64,000 bases of DNA from Geovibrio thiophilus. Lineage in GTDB: Bacteria > Chrysiogenota > Deferribacteres > Deferribacterales > Geovibrionaceae. A program made the translations under genes and the position numbers. Below are positions 35,108 to 44,966 of this stretch, in pieces; positions within the stretch are counted from its first letter, which is position 1, and each line of letters begins with the position of its first letter. Below the pieces are notes generated by a model, which did not search any database, was not told the DNA's origin, and saw only the letters and a program-made list of their open reading frames with translations. The stretch lies in NCBI RefSeq assembly GCF_004087915.1, contig NZ_CP035108.1, forward strand, positions 2,170,001 to 2,234,000, given 5' to 3'.

Positions 35108-36214
35108 CTACCCTCTTTCCGCAGCTTTGAAGGAGATGCGCGGGTCAACCAGAGTGTAAGTTATGTCGCTGATTATACCGAGAACAAGCCCCATGAGAGT
35201 GAATATGTAAAGCGTTGAAAACATCACCGGATAGTCCCTGCTCATCGCCGCCTCAAACCCCATCAGCCCTAGTCCGTCCAGTGAGAAGATAACCTCAATG
35301 AGCAGAGAGCCTGTAAAGAGCATTGATATGAAAGCTGCGGGAAAGCCGGATATGACTATAAGCATTGAGTTGCGGAACACATGCCCGTAAAGTATGCGCT
35401 TTTCCGTTATACCCTTTGCTCTGGCAGTTGTGACGTACTGCTTATTTATCTCATCCAGAAACGAGTTTTTTGTCAGCATGGTAAGGGATGCAAACCCGCC
35501 TATCAGCATGGAAACAACGGGAAGACACATATGCCACAGATAATCAAGAACCTTTTCCCACAGGCTCATGCCCGCGAACCCGTCGGACACAAGCCCTCTC
35601 AGCGGGAACCACGCAAAGTAGTTGCCCCCTGCAAAGAAGATGATCAGCAGCACCGCAAACAGAAAAACAGGGATCGCACTCCCCATTATAACGAAAAACG
35701 AGCTCCACACATCAAACCTGCTGCCGTGGCGGACAGCCTTTCCGATGCCCAAGGGTATGCTTATGAGATATACGAGGATCGTTGTCCAGACCCCCAAGGA
35801 GATGGAAACGGGGAGCTTTTCCTTAATCAGCTCAATGACGCTTTTGTCACGGAAGAAGCTGTCACCGAAATCTAGCATTGCGAAGTTTTTCAGCATCAGC
35901 AGATAGCGCTCATGTATGGGCTTGTCGAAGCCGTAGAGCTTTTTAAGCTCCTCAATGAGCTCCGGCGATATGCCGCCGCCCCTGAACATCTCCGCAGGGG
36001 AAGCATCCTCACTGAGTCCGCCTCCGCCGGAACCGCCGTCATCCTCCTGCCGCAGAGCGCGCTGCTCCGCAGTGACCTCTTCTCCGGTCATGCGGGCTAT
36101 CATGGTCTCCATCGGTCCGCCCGGAGCCATCTGCACAAGGAAAAAATTTATGGTGACGATCCCCAGCAGAGTGGGGATCACGAGAACCAGTCTCTTCAGA
36201 ATATACGGAAGCAT
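35108..36214 (-). CDS. yejB: Oligopeptide ABC importer permease YejB
   Basis: A 368-residue inner membrane permease of the DppB/OppB type (E. coli YejB 364). The N-terminal [19 protein letters not shown] and the coupling motif [16 protein letters not shown] are clear. An internal insert (about 45-90) is rich in Gly, Ser and Glu, as in YejB relatives. A GTG at 36217 is also possible, but the ATG at 36214 has better spacing from AAAAGG. Confidence 0.92.
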   Translation of the reverse strand: MLPYILKRLVLVIPTLLGIVTINFFLVQMAPGGPMETMIARMTGEEVTAEQRALRQEDDGGSGGGGLSEDASPAEMFRGGGISPELIEELKKLYGFDKPIHERYLLMLKNFAMLDFGDSFFRDKSVIELIKEKLPVSISLGVWTTILVYLISIPLGIGKAVRHGSRFDVWSSFFVIMGSAIPVFLFAVLLIIFFAGGNYFAWFPLRGLVSDGFAGMSLWEKVLDYLWHMCLPVVSMLIGGFASLTMLTKNSFLDEINKQYVTTARAKGITEKRILYGHVFRNSMLIVISGFPAAFISMLFTGSLLIEVIFSLDGLGLMGFEAAMSRDYPVMFSTLYIFTLMGLVLGIISDITYTLVDPRISFKAAERG

Positions 36215-36217
36215 CAC

Positions 36218-38032
36218 TTACCTTTTGATCAGGCTGTCGATCTTTTTCTCTTTCCCGGGCTCTATCCACCATGAACCGAAACCGAAGCTGTATTCGGGCA
36301 TTTTCGCCGGCTTGCCGAACTTATCCCAGTAGGCTATGCGGTATCTGTCCGAGTAGCCCGCCGGAATAAAATACCATCCGTTCAGGAGCACCCTGTCCAG
36401 CGCTTTGGAGTATGTCACAAGGCTTTTTCTGTCGGGAGCGTTTATTATCATGTTCACAAGCCTGTCCACAGCGGGATCCTTTATGCGGGCATAATTCCTG
36501 CTGCCTGCCTCGTCCGCCGCCTCGGAGTGCCACATATTCCTCTGTTCGTTCCCCGGCGATTCAGACTGCCTGACCGTGGTGTAGATCATCATATAGTCCT
36601 TGGAGCGCACCTTGTCCACAAACTGGGTGGAGTCCAGATACCTTATGTAAAAGTCTATCCCGATGCGTTCAAGGGCTTTTTTAAAGGTCATAAGCTCTTT
36701 CTCAATGGTTTTGGAAGATGTGGATATTTCAAGATAAAGCGACCTGCCGTCTTTACCGGTCATCTTTCCGTTTACTATGCGGTAGCCCGCCTGCTCAAAG
36801 AGCTGCACTGCGGTTTTCAGGTTTTCTCTGTTGTTTCCGCTGCCGTCCGTGGAGGGGAGCTTAAACGGCGTTTTCATAAGCCCGTCTCCGGCATCCGGCT
36901 TAACCTGTTTTATTAAAGCGGCAACCGCAGCCGGAGGCACAGATCCGCAGGCAAGCTCGGAGTTTGAGAAGTAGCTGTCGTGTCTTTTGTCCTGATCAAA
37001 GTATATGTTTTTATTTATCCAGTCGTAATCGTAAGCATAATTCAGCGCCTTGCGCACAAGAACACTGTCGAGAGGCTTAACAGCTGTGTTAAACACTATC
37101 CCTTTCATCCCTTGGGGATTTTTGTGAGGAATCTCTTCCTTTCTGATCAGCCCCATATCAAAGTATTTCCCTGTGTAGCCCCTGTACCAACGCCTGCCGG
37201 AGCTTTCGGCTGTGAAGTCGAAGTGCCCTGCCTTGAAGGCCTCAAATGCAACAGTCTGATCCCTGAAATACTCAAAAACTATTGCGTCAAAGTTGTTCTG
37301 TCCTGCATTGACAGGAAGTTTTTCGCCCCAGTAGTCCTTTATCCGCTCAAAGGTAACCCGTTTGCCGATCTCGTATGAGGCTATCCTGTAAGCTCCGCTG
37401 ACAGGTGGAATATCAAGGGATGATTTGGAAAGGTCTCTCGTCTGCCAGAAATGCTTGGGGATTATGGAAAGCTGACCGGCTATGAGCGGCAGCTCACGGC
37501 TTGTCTCACCCTTTTTGAAATGGAACTTCACACTGTGCCTGCCTACGGCTTCAGCCTTTGTAATCAGGTTGTAGTAGTTGCTGTAAAATGGGCTGGCTTC
37601 CGTTATCTTCTCAAAGCTGAAAACCACATCCTCGGCAGTGAGCGGCGTTCCGTCACTCCATCTCGCCTCGGGGCGGAGATTGAACACCACCCACGAGTAA
37701 TCATCAGGATACTCCATAGTCTCGGCTATGAGCCCGTAATAGCTCACCGCCTCATCAGAAGATGAGGTCAGCAGGCTGTCATAGAGATAGCCTGTCGCCT
37801 TAATGGCAAGCCCCTTCGGAGCAAAGGGGTTAAAGCTGTCGAAGGTGCCGTACATCGCCCTGCGCAGGGTGCCCCCCTTCGGTGCGTTCGGGTTCACATA
37901 GTCAAAATGCCTGAAATCAGCGCCGTATTTCAGCTCACCCGTGAGGGAAAAACCGTGATTCTTCGTAATCCCCGCCTCCGCCTGTGAAAAAAACAGGCAG
38001 AGGGCGCATATCAGAAGCAGAAGTTTATTCAA
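36218..38032 (-). CDS. yejA: Periplasmic peptide-binding protein YejA
   Basis: A 604-residue SBP family 5 protein, the same length as E. coli YejA, that captures oligopeptides (microcin C in E. coli) for YejBEF. A signal peptide follows the start (LLLLICALCLFFSQAEA); the family motif YVNPNAPKGGTLRRA and YDSLLTSSSDEAVSYYGL are clear. The start is a TTG at 38032 with GGAGG 6 nt upstream; a TTG at 38062 has no such site. It overlaps the M16 peptidase end by 8 nt, so peptidase and binding protein are translationally linked. Confidence 0.92.
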   Translation of the reverse strand: MNKLLLLICALCLFFSQAEAGITKNHGFSLTGELKYGADFRHFDYVNPNAPKGGTLRRAMYGTFDSFNPFAPKGLAIKATGYLYDSLLTSSSDEAVSYYGLIAETMEYPDDYSWVVFNLRPEARWSDGTPLTAEDVVFSFEKITEASPFYSNYYNLITKAEAVGRHSVKFHFKKGETSRELPLIAGQLSIIPKHFWQTRDLSKSSLDIPPVSGAYRIASYEIGKRVTFERIKDYWGEKLPVNAGQNNFDAIVFEYFRDQTVAFEAFKAGHFDFTAESSGRRWYRGYTGKYFDMGLIRKEEIPHKNPQGMKGIVFNTAVKPLDSVLVRKALNYAYDYDWINKNIYFDQDKRHDSYFSNSELACGSVPPAAVAALIKQVKPDAGDGLMKTPFKLPSTDGSGNNRENLKTAVQLFEQAGYRIVNGKMTGKDGRSLYLEISTSSKTIEKELMTFKKALERIGIDFYIRYLDSTQFVDKVRSKDYMMIYTTVRQSESPGNEQRNMWHSEAADEAGSRNYARIKDPAVDRLVNMIINAPDRKSLVTYSKALDRVLLNGWYFIPAGYSDRYRIAYWDKFGKPAKMPEYSFGFGSWWIEPGKEKKIDSLIKR

Positions 38033-40856
38033 CTTTCGCCTCCGGATTGTACGAAGCGACAAAGATTCTCATATCATTCATGTATTCGACTGCAAAGCTA
38101 TTGATGTCCTTAAGGTTCAGCCCGTTTATAATCTCTTTGGTTTCCGCAACGGAGAGAACCGGCTCGCCCCTGATGAAATCGAATACTATATTGTTCACCC
38201 AGAAGCGGTTCTCTTCACCTGCGGAGTCATACTGAACGCTCTGCTGGCTTTTTGCCGTTTCCAGCTCCTTCTCTGTTATGCCGTTTTCTGCTATATCTTT
38301 AATAGTTTTGATAACTTCCTTGATTATATCGTCTCTGCGGGCAGGGTCGCACGTGAACGATACTCTGCCGGAGAAGACAGTCTCGGGATAATCCGAATAG
38401 CTTATCGAGGCGCTGACGGAGTATACTCCGCCCATGTCCTCACGGATGTTCTCACGCATTCTCTGGTTCAGCACACGTCTTATTACCGATACATAGTGCT
38501 TTCCGTTTGCGGTGTATTCCACATCCTTGTCAAAGCGGATCATCACCGTGGATCTGTTCTCCACATCGCCGAAGCCTTCCGCCGATGCGAAGCTTTCCTT
38601 CAGCCTCAGTCCTCTGTCCACAGCCTCAGCCTTTTCCTTCACGGCGGGCAGTCCGCCAAGGTATTTACGCCCTAACTCAGCCGTTTTCTCCCTGTCCACA
38701 TCGCCGGAGATAACGAATATGAAGTTGTTTATTCCGCTGAAGTAATCGTTATAAAGCTTCATAAGCTTATCAGGGGTGATATTCGGCAGATCCGCTTCCA
38801 GCAGATAGCCGCGTCGGTATTTGTCGTTGAACATCTTTTCCGCCACATCACGGAAGAAGACCGTTTTCTTATCCTTCTCGGCGCTCTCCAGAGCATTGGT
38901 GGTGGATTTCATCAGCGCCTCAAAGGTGTTTTTATCAATGTCGGGAGCGGTTATGTATTTGTATATAAGCTGGAACATGGTCTCCATGTCCTCGCTGTCG
39001 CCGCCGCCGCCGAAGTCAAACGAATTGCCTGTAACCCCGGGTGATGCCATAACCCTTTTCCCCGCAAGAAAAGTCTGGAGCTCACGCCTGCTGATCCCCT
39101 GAAAGCCGCTTGATATGAGTGCTCTCTGCATGAAATCGGCGTAAAGAATTTCCTCGTCACCCATCACGGAGAACCCGCCGGGCTTCTTCGCTGTGAGCAT
39201 GAAGCGGTTTTTGTCCACCGGATTGTATTTAATGAAAAGACGCACGCCGTTGCCGTAGGTAATCAGCTCCCCGTCAACGTTCGCATAGCTTTCCTTGGAT
39301 TTTACAACCCCGCCTTCCGGCTCCTTATCGATTATTCTATCCAGTATGCCGCCCGCAGCCTGAGCGCTCACTTCCGAGCCTTCCGCCTCGGACTGAATTT
39401 TCAGGAACTTTTCATCGGTGAGGGATATTTTATCAGCGTCTCTTTCGGGCATGGTTATGATCACCATGCGGCTGCCGCTCTCAAGAAGCCTGTTGAAAGC
39501 CCTGTTGTAGCTTGTGATATTTGTTTCATCGAATATGCGGTTCAGCAGAACCTTGTCCTGTGTAAATTCTGTGAGATGCCCGCCGAATGTGTCATACTCC
39601 GCTATCATTCCGGCGTATTTGTCGGACGGAAACTTATAGTCGGGGCTGGCGGCACGCTCAACATATGTTTTCTGCGATGTGATAAACTCTTTCAGCTCAT
39701 CCATATTAAAGCCGTAGCGCTTAACACGCTCAATCTCGGTGAGCATTTCCTTTATGTCCGCCTCAATGCTTTCAGGTCTTGTGGTGATGGAAAACCTTGT
39801 GAGGGCAAGACTGTCCGTCATAGTCGACTTGCCGCCGCGGAATGCGAGCAGGTCACTTTTCTTTTCAAGTATCTTAGAAGCTACACGCTTGTTCAGCATG
39901 CTCATGGCGCCGCTTTCAAGCACGTTCTGCTTAAGGTGCTCATAGGTTTCCACCCTGCCTTCTTCGCTGAAAAGATTATATGAGAGTGAAACTGAGGTTG
40001 CCTCGGGATCGGTGATAGTCCGCATTCTCAGCCCGTCCTGAAACGGAACGGATGTGTCCGCCTTTTGCGGTGTTTTTCTGCCTTCAATTGATGAAAAGTT
40101 TATTTTTATGAGTTCTTCCGCCTTCACGGGGTCTATATTGCCCACAACAATAACGGACATGTTCTCAGGGGTGTACCATTTATCGTAATAGCCTTTGAGA
40201 AGAGCCTTATCAGCGGATGCCACAACCTCCATGAGCCCTATGGGGTCACGCAGAGGGTAAAGCGAGCCTTCCAGAAGATATTCCCTCGCCATGTTGCGTA
40301 TGCGGCTGCGCACATCGTTGCGCATGCGCCACTCTTCGGTGATTACACCCTTTTCACTCTCTATCTCCTTTTCATCAAAGGTAATGCCGTCTGCCCAGTC
40401 CCGCATTATGAGAAAAGAGTCCTTGATAAGCTCTTCCTTATCCGCGGGAACGCTGAGCTGATAGTGGGTGTTTTCGGATGAAGTGTAGGCGTTTGAGTGC
40501 TGACCGAAGGTGAGTCCCAGCTCCTCCATGAATTTTATCAGGTCGTTCCCCTGATAGTTCCTTGTGCCGTTGAACGCCATATGCTCCACAAAGTGGGCTA
40601 TGCCCCGCTCAGCCTCGGTTTCGTTGAGAGAACCCGTTCTCACGTTCAGACGCAGTTCCACTTTGTCCTGCGGAAGATCGTTTTGCCTTATATAATACTG
40701 AAGACCGTTTTCAAGCTTTCCGTAAATAATCCTGTCGCTGAACGGAAGCTTTTCAGGCGAATTAGCCTCAGCCGCCGTGTTCAGCGAACAGCCGCCCGCT
40801 ATCGCAATAATTAAAGCCGTTATAAGTAAGCGGGCATTTTTAACTGTTTTTATCAT
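38025..40856 (-). CDS. M16 zinc peptidase, lipoprotein (PqqL/FusC-like)
   Basis: A 943-residue pitrilysin-family metallopeptidase. A signal peptide with lipobox AGGC (Cys23) predicts a periplasm-facing lipoprotein. The inverted zinc motif HFVEH (His88, Glu91, His92) and the downstream Glu in EIESEKGVITEEW are intact; the segment HMAFNGT matches PqqL/FusC. The C-terminal half repeats the fold without HxxEH, as usual. FusC degrades imported ferredoxin in the periplasm of Pectobacterium, so here it probably cuts a TonB-imported protein for YejA. The ATG at 40856 (6 nt after GGAGG) is chosen; 40859 and 40877 are alternatives. Confidence 0.9.
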   Translation of the reverse strand: MIKTVKNARLLITALIIAIAGGCSLNTAAEANSPEKLPFSDRIIYGKLENGLQYYIRQNDLPQDKVELRLNVRTGSLNETEAERGIAHFVEHMAFNGTRNYQGNDLIKFMEELGLTFGQHSNAYTSSENTHYQLSVPADKEELIKDSFLIMRDWADGITFDEKEIESEKGVITEEWRMRNDVRSRIRNMAREYLLEGSLYPLRDPIGLMEVVASADKALLKGYYDKWYTPENMSVIVVGNIDPVKAEELIKINFSSIEGRKTPQKADTSVPFQDGLRMRTITDPEATSVSLSYNLFSEEGRVETYEHLKQNVLESGAMSMLNKRVASKILEKKSDLLAFRGGKSTMTDSLALTRFSITTRPESIEADIKEMLTEIERVKRYGFNMDELKEFITSQKTYVERAASPDYKFPSDKYAGMIAEYDTFGGHLTEFTQDKVLLNRIFDETNITSYNRAFNRLLESGSRMVIITMPERDADKISLTDEKFLKIQSEAEGSEVSAQAAGGILDRIIDKEPEGGVVKSKESYANVDGELITYGNGVRLFIKYNPVDKNRFMLTAKKPGGFSVMGDEEILYADFMQRALISSGFQGISRRELQTFLAGKRVMASPGVTGNSFDFGGGGDSEDMETMFQLIYKYITAPDIDKNTFEALMKSTTNALESAEKDKKTVFFRDVAEKMFNDKYRRGYLLEADLPNITPDKLMKLYNDYFSGINNFIFVISGDVDREKTAELGRKYLGGLPAVKEKAEAVDRGLRLKESFASAEGFGDVENRSTVMIRFDKDVEYTANGKHYVSVIRRVLNQRMRENIREDMGGVYSVSASISYSDYPETVFSGRVSFTCDPARRDDIIKEVIKTIKDIAENGITEKELETAKSQQSVQYDSAGEENRFWVNNIVFDFIRGEPVLSVAETKEIINGLNLKDINSFAVEYMNDMRIFVASYNPEAKVE

Positions 40857-41997
40857 CATTTTCCTCCAGATATTCAAGAAGCTTCATGGCACGCCTGCCG
40901 TATTCGCTGTTTTTTCCTGTCATTTTCAGAAAACGGCGGGCATTTGCCTTGTCCCCCGCTTTATAGTAAGAGAGACCTGCCATATAAGAGCCGTAAGACC
41001 TGTTTCCCTCTTTCTCGGTTGATTTGACAAAGGTCTCGGCAGCTCTTCCGTAATCCTTTTTCATGAAGTAAGTCACAGCTTTTGAACTGAGCGCTTTATC
41101 AGTGCAGCCTGCGGCAACAGCCTTGTCGAAGATGCTTATGGAGTTTTCAAATTTACCGGCTTTCCTCGCCACATTTCCGGCAAAGACCATATCACGGCAG
41201 TCAAGACGCACCTCGTTCATAGCGGCTGTGAAAAACTCCGCCGCTTCATCATAGACCTTAGCCCGGGCAAGAAGTTTTGCGGCGGTGATTTTATCAGCCC
41301 CGCCGATATTGCCGGTTCTGGCATATGTTCTCATGGCGGAGACGCCTTCCTTGATTTTTCCGTCCTCAAGGGCGAACGCGGCGTAGTATTTCCACCAGTC
41401 GGGATTCTGCGAAACGTCGATCCTGCCTTTGAGCATGGAGTAGAAGGAGTCCTTTCTGTCTGCGCGGAATGTCGCCGCGAGAACCGCCTTGGCATCCGAA
41501 TCATCCAAACTTTTGAACTCAGCGGGAGTAATGACGGAAGCTGCCCTGCCCCACTGCTGTTCATCGAAATAAACTGAGAAAAGTATCTTTTTCTCCTGCA
41601 TATTCAGCCCGCCAAGGGAGGAAAGCTTGTTCAGAAGCTGCTCCGCCTTTCGGTAATCTTTGTTTTCATAGGCGAGCAGAGCTGCGTTTTCCCACATCTG
41701 CCTGTTGTCTCCGTAAAATACGGCGCTGTCCTCAAACTCTCTCATAGCGCACTTTTTATCCTGCTTTTTCAGGCATATGTTGCCCATGAGCATGCTGTGC
41801 AGACCGTGGGACGCTTCGGGAAACTGTTTCCTGTATTCCCTGATAGCATCCTCTGCCTTGACTGTCTCACCCTTTTCATAAAATGAGTGAGCCTTGGTAT
41901 AAGCCGTGCGGGCCTCTGTCGTGAGTCCCTTTTCGGCATCCGCGGCAAAAGCGCTGACGGACGCCGCAGTCATGAGGAGTATAAAAAGCTTTTTCAT
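40840..41997 (-). CDS. Periplasmic TPR protein of the TonB2-type cluster
   Basis: A 385-residue protein with signal peptide (MKKLFILLMTAASVSAFA) followed by TPR-like helical repeats along its length (for example AEDAIREYRKQFPEASHG and AVTYFMKKDYGRAAETFVK). In Vibrio, the TonB2 operon ends with a TPR gene in the same position after tonB2. It may stabilise TonB or link it to the receptor. It starts on the last base of the tonB stop and overlaps the peptidase gene by 17 nt. Confidence 0.85.
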   Translation of the reverse strand: MKKLFILLMTAASVSAFAADAEKGLTTEARTAYTKAHSFYEKGETVKAEDAIREYRKQFPEASHGLHSMLMGNICLKKQDKKCAMREFEDSAVFYGDNRQMWENAALLAYENKDYRKAEQLLNKLSSLGGLNMQEKKILFSVYFDEQQWGRAASVITPAEFKSLDDSDAKAVLAATFRADRKDSFYSMLKGRIDVSQNPDWWKYYAAFALEDGKIKEGVSAMRTYARTGNIGGADKITAAKLLARAKVYDEAAEFFTAAMNEVRLDCRDMVFAGNVARKAGKFENSISIFDKAVAAGCTDKALSSKAVTYFMKKDYGRAAETFVKSTEKEGNRSYGSYMAGLSYYKAGDKANARRFLKMTGKNSEYGRRAMKLLEYLEENDDKNS

Positions 41998-42674
41998 CAG
42001 TATTTTTCCAGCGTAAATTTTACAATTACTATCATGCGCACATTAACCGTTTCGCCCCCTTTGACAGCGGGGGTAAACTTCCATTTCCTTACGGCGGCAA
42101 GCGCCGAACTCTCAAAGACATTAGGCGGATCAGACTTAACAGCCTGCGGATTGACCACATTTCCGTTTCTGTCCAGAGTGAAGCTGACTGTTACGCTGCC
42201 TTCTATGCGGTTGTTAACAGCGTATCTGGGGTAATCGGGTTTGACGTTGACTGTCTGCCTCGGTCTGTTGTCCAGATCACTGAGACTATAAACCGCATCC
42301 GACGGAGCCGACACAGGCTGCGCCGGAGCGCTTATGCTCGGCAGAGCCGCAGGCTGAACCTTCACCTCGGACACCTGTATGCTTATGCCTGTGTCCCCCG
42401 CATCAACATCAGCCTCTATGGGCATATCCTGCATAAGCGGCTGTTGAGTGGGAACACGCTCGGTTTCCGGTTCCTTCGGCAGCTCATGCTTCTCCTGCTG
42501 TATATTTTCTGCGGCTTTCTCACTCATCATCACACGGAACGCATCGCCTCTGTCTGATGTGTCGAAGCTGTGCTCACGGTTCATTGTGATGAACACCGAA
42601 AATACCAGCAGCGTCATCACAAACGCCAGAGCCCACTTAAGAGCGTTTATTCCGAAGGAGGAAAGCCTGCTCAC
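41997..42674 (-). CDS. tonB: TonB energy-transducing protein
   Basis: A 225-residue TonB. A single N-terminal transmembrane helix (about 9-29) is followed by a periplasmic spacer with only moderate proline content, then a C-terminal TonB domain (about 140-225: YPRYAVNNRIEGSVTVSF, AVRKWKFTPA) that grips the receptor TonB box. The start is the GTG at 42674 overlapping the exbD stop (GTGA). Confidence 0.93.
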   Translation of the reverse strand: MSRLSSFGINALKWALAFVMTLLVFSVFITMNREHSFDTSDRGDAFRVMMSEKAAENIQQEKHELPKEPETERVPTQQPLMQDMPIEADVDAGDTGISIQVSEVKVQPAALPSISAPAQPVSAPSDAVYSLSDLDNRPRQTVNVKPDYPRYAVNNRIEGSVTVSFTLDRNGNVVNPQAVKSDPPNVFESSALAAVRKWKFTPAVKGGETVNVRMIVIVKFTLEKY

Positions 42675-43078
42675 TGTCCGCCCTTCGCCGCCAGACTCAC
42701 GTGATTCACACCCGCAAGGCGGCATTGATCCATGATTTCCACAACCGTTTCAACCCGGGCGTTCTTATCGGCTATCACAACCGCAGCCGCCTTCGGGTTG
42801 TCTGAAAGCATAACGGACACCCTGCCCCTTACGCTTCTTATATCGACTTCCTGATTATCCATGAAAATGCGCCCGTCACCGGTTACGGCTATGAGCACGG
42901 AGGAATCCTCCTTCTTCTGCGCCGTGGCTGCGACCGGTTTTTCCACCTCTATACCTGTTTCCTTCACAAAGCTTGTGGTAACAATGAAGAAGATCAGAAG
43001 CAGAAAGATCAGGTCGATCATAGGCGTCATATCAATTGAAGATGAATTGCCTGAGGAACGTCTGGCTATACGCTGCAT
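42671..43078 (-). CDS. exbD: ExbD proton-channel subunit
   Basis: A 135-residue ExbD/TolR protein. The single transmembrane helix begins with the proton-carrying Asp in MTPMIDLIFLLLIFF (about residues 17-31), followed by a periplasmic domain. With ExbB it forms the proton-driven motor for TonB. The start at 43078 (MQRIARRSSG) has GGAGGG and overlaps exbB by 13 nt. Confidence 0.93.
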   Translation of the reverse strand: MQRIARRSSGNSSSIDMTPMIDLIFLLLIFFIVTTSFVKETGIEVEKPVAATAQKKEDSSVLIAVTGDGRIFMDNQEVDIRSVRGRVSVMLSDNPKAAAVVIADKNARVETVVEIMDQCRLAGVNHVSLAAKGGQ

Positions 43079-43611
43079 GACTGCCCTCCGATGTATGTTA
43101 TTTTTTCTGCATTGATTTTGTTGATCAGCCTTATCTTCATCCGCTGGAGAAAAGGCATGGCAACAAGCCCGGGTATAGCCGCCACAAGCCCCCACATAGT
43201 GGTTGAGAGTGCGCTTGATATGCCGTTTGCTATCATGCCGGGTTCGCCTGTCCCGCTCTCAGCCATTACGCTGAAAGCTATGAGCATACCCCACACAGTT
43301 CCCAGAAGCCCAAGCATCGGCGCAGCCGCAGTGCCTATCCTGATTCCCGACAGCCTGTGCTCCAGAAGCCTGATGTACTTGCCAAGATAAGGGGCAAGCT
43401 GTTTTTCATTCTCATAAACAATGTGCAGCGCACTGAGCTCAGAGCGCACCTTCTCCGTGATGCGGGAAACGCTGCTACCCTTAGCGGGCAGCAGCAGCCA
43501 GCCGTAAAAGAACAGCCTGTCGATAATGCAGAACCATATGTATATGTTCAAAAAGAAGATTATCATCTGAACAGTATTATCGGTAACTACCTTATATATT
43601 TCGCCTATCAT
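43066..43611 (-). CDS. exbB: ExbB proton-channel subunit
   Basis: A 181-residue MotA/TolQ/ExbB protein with three transmembrane segments; the second and third lie around APMLGLLGTVWGMLIAF and TTMWGLVAAIPGLVAMP. It is the short ExbB2-type partner of TtpC. The ATG at 43611 overlaps the ttpC stop (ATGA). Confidence 0.92.
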   Translation of the reverse strand: MIGEIYKVVTDNTVQMIIFFLNIYIWFCIIDRLFFYGWLLLPAKGSSVSRITEKVRSELSALHIVYENEKQLAPYLGKYIRLLEHRLSGIRIGTAAAPMLGLLGTVWGMLIAFSVMAESGTGEPGMIANGISSALSTTMWGLVAAIPGLVAMPFLQRMKIRLINKINAEKITYIGGQSCSV

Positions 43612-44966
43612 TTTTCGGTTCCCGCTGAGTTGAACACCTTCATCCCTGCCTCCTGAAGCCTGTCCAGAAGAATCTCCGCACGTCTTGCGAAAAAGGTGTG
43701 AACAAGCATGACGGGAATAGTCACAATAAGACCGAACATAGTCGTTATCAGCGCTTCGGATATACCGCCCGCCATCAGCCTCGGGTCGCCGGAGCCGTAA
43801 AGGGTGATCACGTGGAATGTGCTTATCATCCCCGTAACTGTACCGAGAAGACCAAGCATCGGCGCAACAGCAGCGCATGTGGAAAGATGTGAGAGGTTTC
43901 TCTCAATAACCGGCACTTCCTTAAGAAGAGCCTCGTTGAGTATGTTTTCCCTCGCCTGCAAAGTGCATGAGCGGTAAGGTATTATCGCCATGCAAACCCT
44001 GCCCATCGGGGAGGTCTTTATGCTTTCGGCGTTTTTGAGAGCCTCATCCGTCTTGCCGGCTTCAAGCTTTGAGGCTATCCCGTCAACAGCGTCCAAACCG
44101 CCCAAACCTTTGAAATAGAGGCTGTACGCTCTCTCCAGAGCAAGGAGGAACGCAAACACCGCAACAAGAATAATGGGGATTATCAGAAGCCCGCCTTTTT
44201 TAAGCTGGGAAAGGAGCGTGATTTTGTTCTCCCACTGCTTGAAAACGGCGCCGCCCGAGAAGTCCAGAGACATATCGTCAGATTCCCCTTTGAAATATTT
44301 TTCCACCAGCCCGCGCTCCTTTGAGGGTACGCCGGCAACTTTCTGCAAGCCGCCTTCAAGGCTTCTGGCAAGGTAGCCGTGCTCGTTTCCGTCTTTATAA
44401 ACATCAGCGAAGGTGCCGATAGAGAGCACCTGAACATTTTTCTGAGTTCCGTCAGTATCTGTCACAGACATATCACGCAGACTCACCCTTGAGGCATAAC
44501 CGATGAAGTCCAGATAGCTCCCAGCGAGAAAGCTGAGCTTGGCGAGAGGCTCCTCTCCTTTTTTAAAGAAGTCGCCGCCGCCGGGAATAGCATAAGACGG
44601 GTATTCCTGAGCCATCACAAAGAAATCCTGCATGGCGGCTTCCACCGCCGCCTCAATCTGTGTGAAGCTGCTGTTTTCCCTGCTGAGGGCTTCCCTGTTC
44701 TCATTTATAGCCTTTATGTAGCCTTCGCTCTCCCTGCGGAGCGAATCAGCCTCGGCATCAAGTGCGGCGAGCTGTCTTTCCAGCGCCGTCACTTCACTTT
44801 TCATTTTACTGCGGTCGTTCCTTAAAGCCTGAAGTTCCTTCTCTATTGTTTTTGAAACAGTTTCGGATTCCTGCACAAGGTCTTTGTAAATCACTCTCAA
44901 ATCTTTTGCGAATACGGCTGCGGGGATAATCAGCACAGCCGCCATTATAACTGCGAGTCTTTTCAT
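43608..44966 (-). CDS. ttpC: TtpC-type ExbB homologue with periplasmic coiled-coil extension
   Basis: A 452-residue protein. A signal-like N-terminus (about 1-20) precedes a coiled coil (about 25-105, KELQALRNDRSKMKSEV) and a periplasmic region to about 250, then an ExbB domain with three membrane segments (GLLIIPIILVAVFAFLLAL, APMLGLLGTVTGMISTF, ITTMFGLIVTIPVML). Length and layout match Vibrio TtpC (about 450), which is essential for TonB2-driven uptake. It overlaps DUF3450 by 4 nt. Confidence 0.88.
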   Translation of the reverse strand: MKRLAVIMAAVLIIPAAVFAKDLRVIYKDLVQESETVSKTIEKELQALRNDRSKMKSEVTALERQLAALDAEADSLRRESEGYIKAINENREALSRENSSFTQIEAAVEAAMQDFFVMAQEYPSYAIPGGGDFFKKGEEPLAKLSFLAGSYLDFIGYASRVSLRDMSVTDTDGTQKNVQVLSIGTFADVYKDGNEHGYLARSLEGGLQKVAGVPSKERGLVEKYFKGESDDMSLDFSGGAVFKQWENKITLLSQLKKGGLLIIPIILVAVFAFLLALERAYSLYFKGLGGLDAVDGIASKLEAGKTDEALKNAESIKTSPMGRVCMAIIPYRSCTLQARENILNEALLKEVPVIERNLSHLSTCAAVAPMLGLLGTVTGMISTFHVITLYGSGDPRLMAGGISEALITTMFGLIVTIPVMLVHTFFARRAEILLDRLQEAGMKVFNSAGTEK

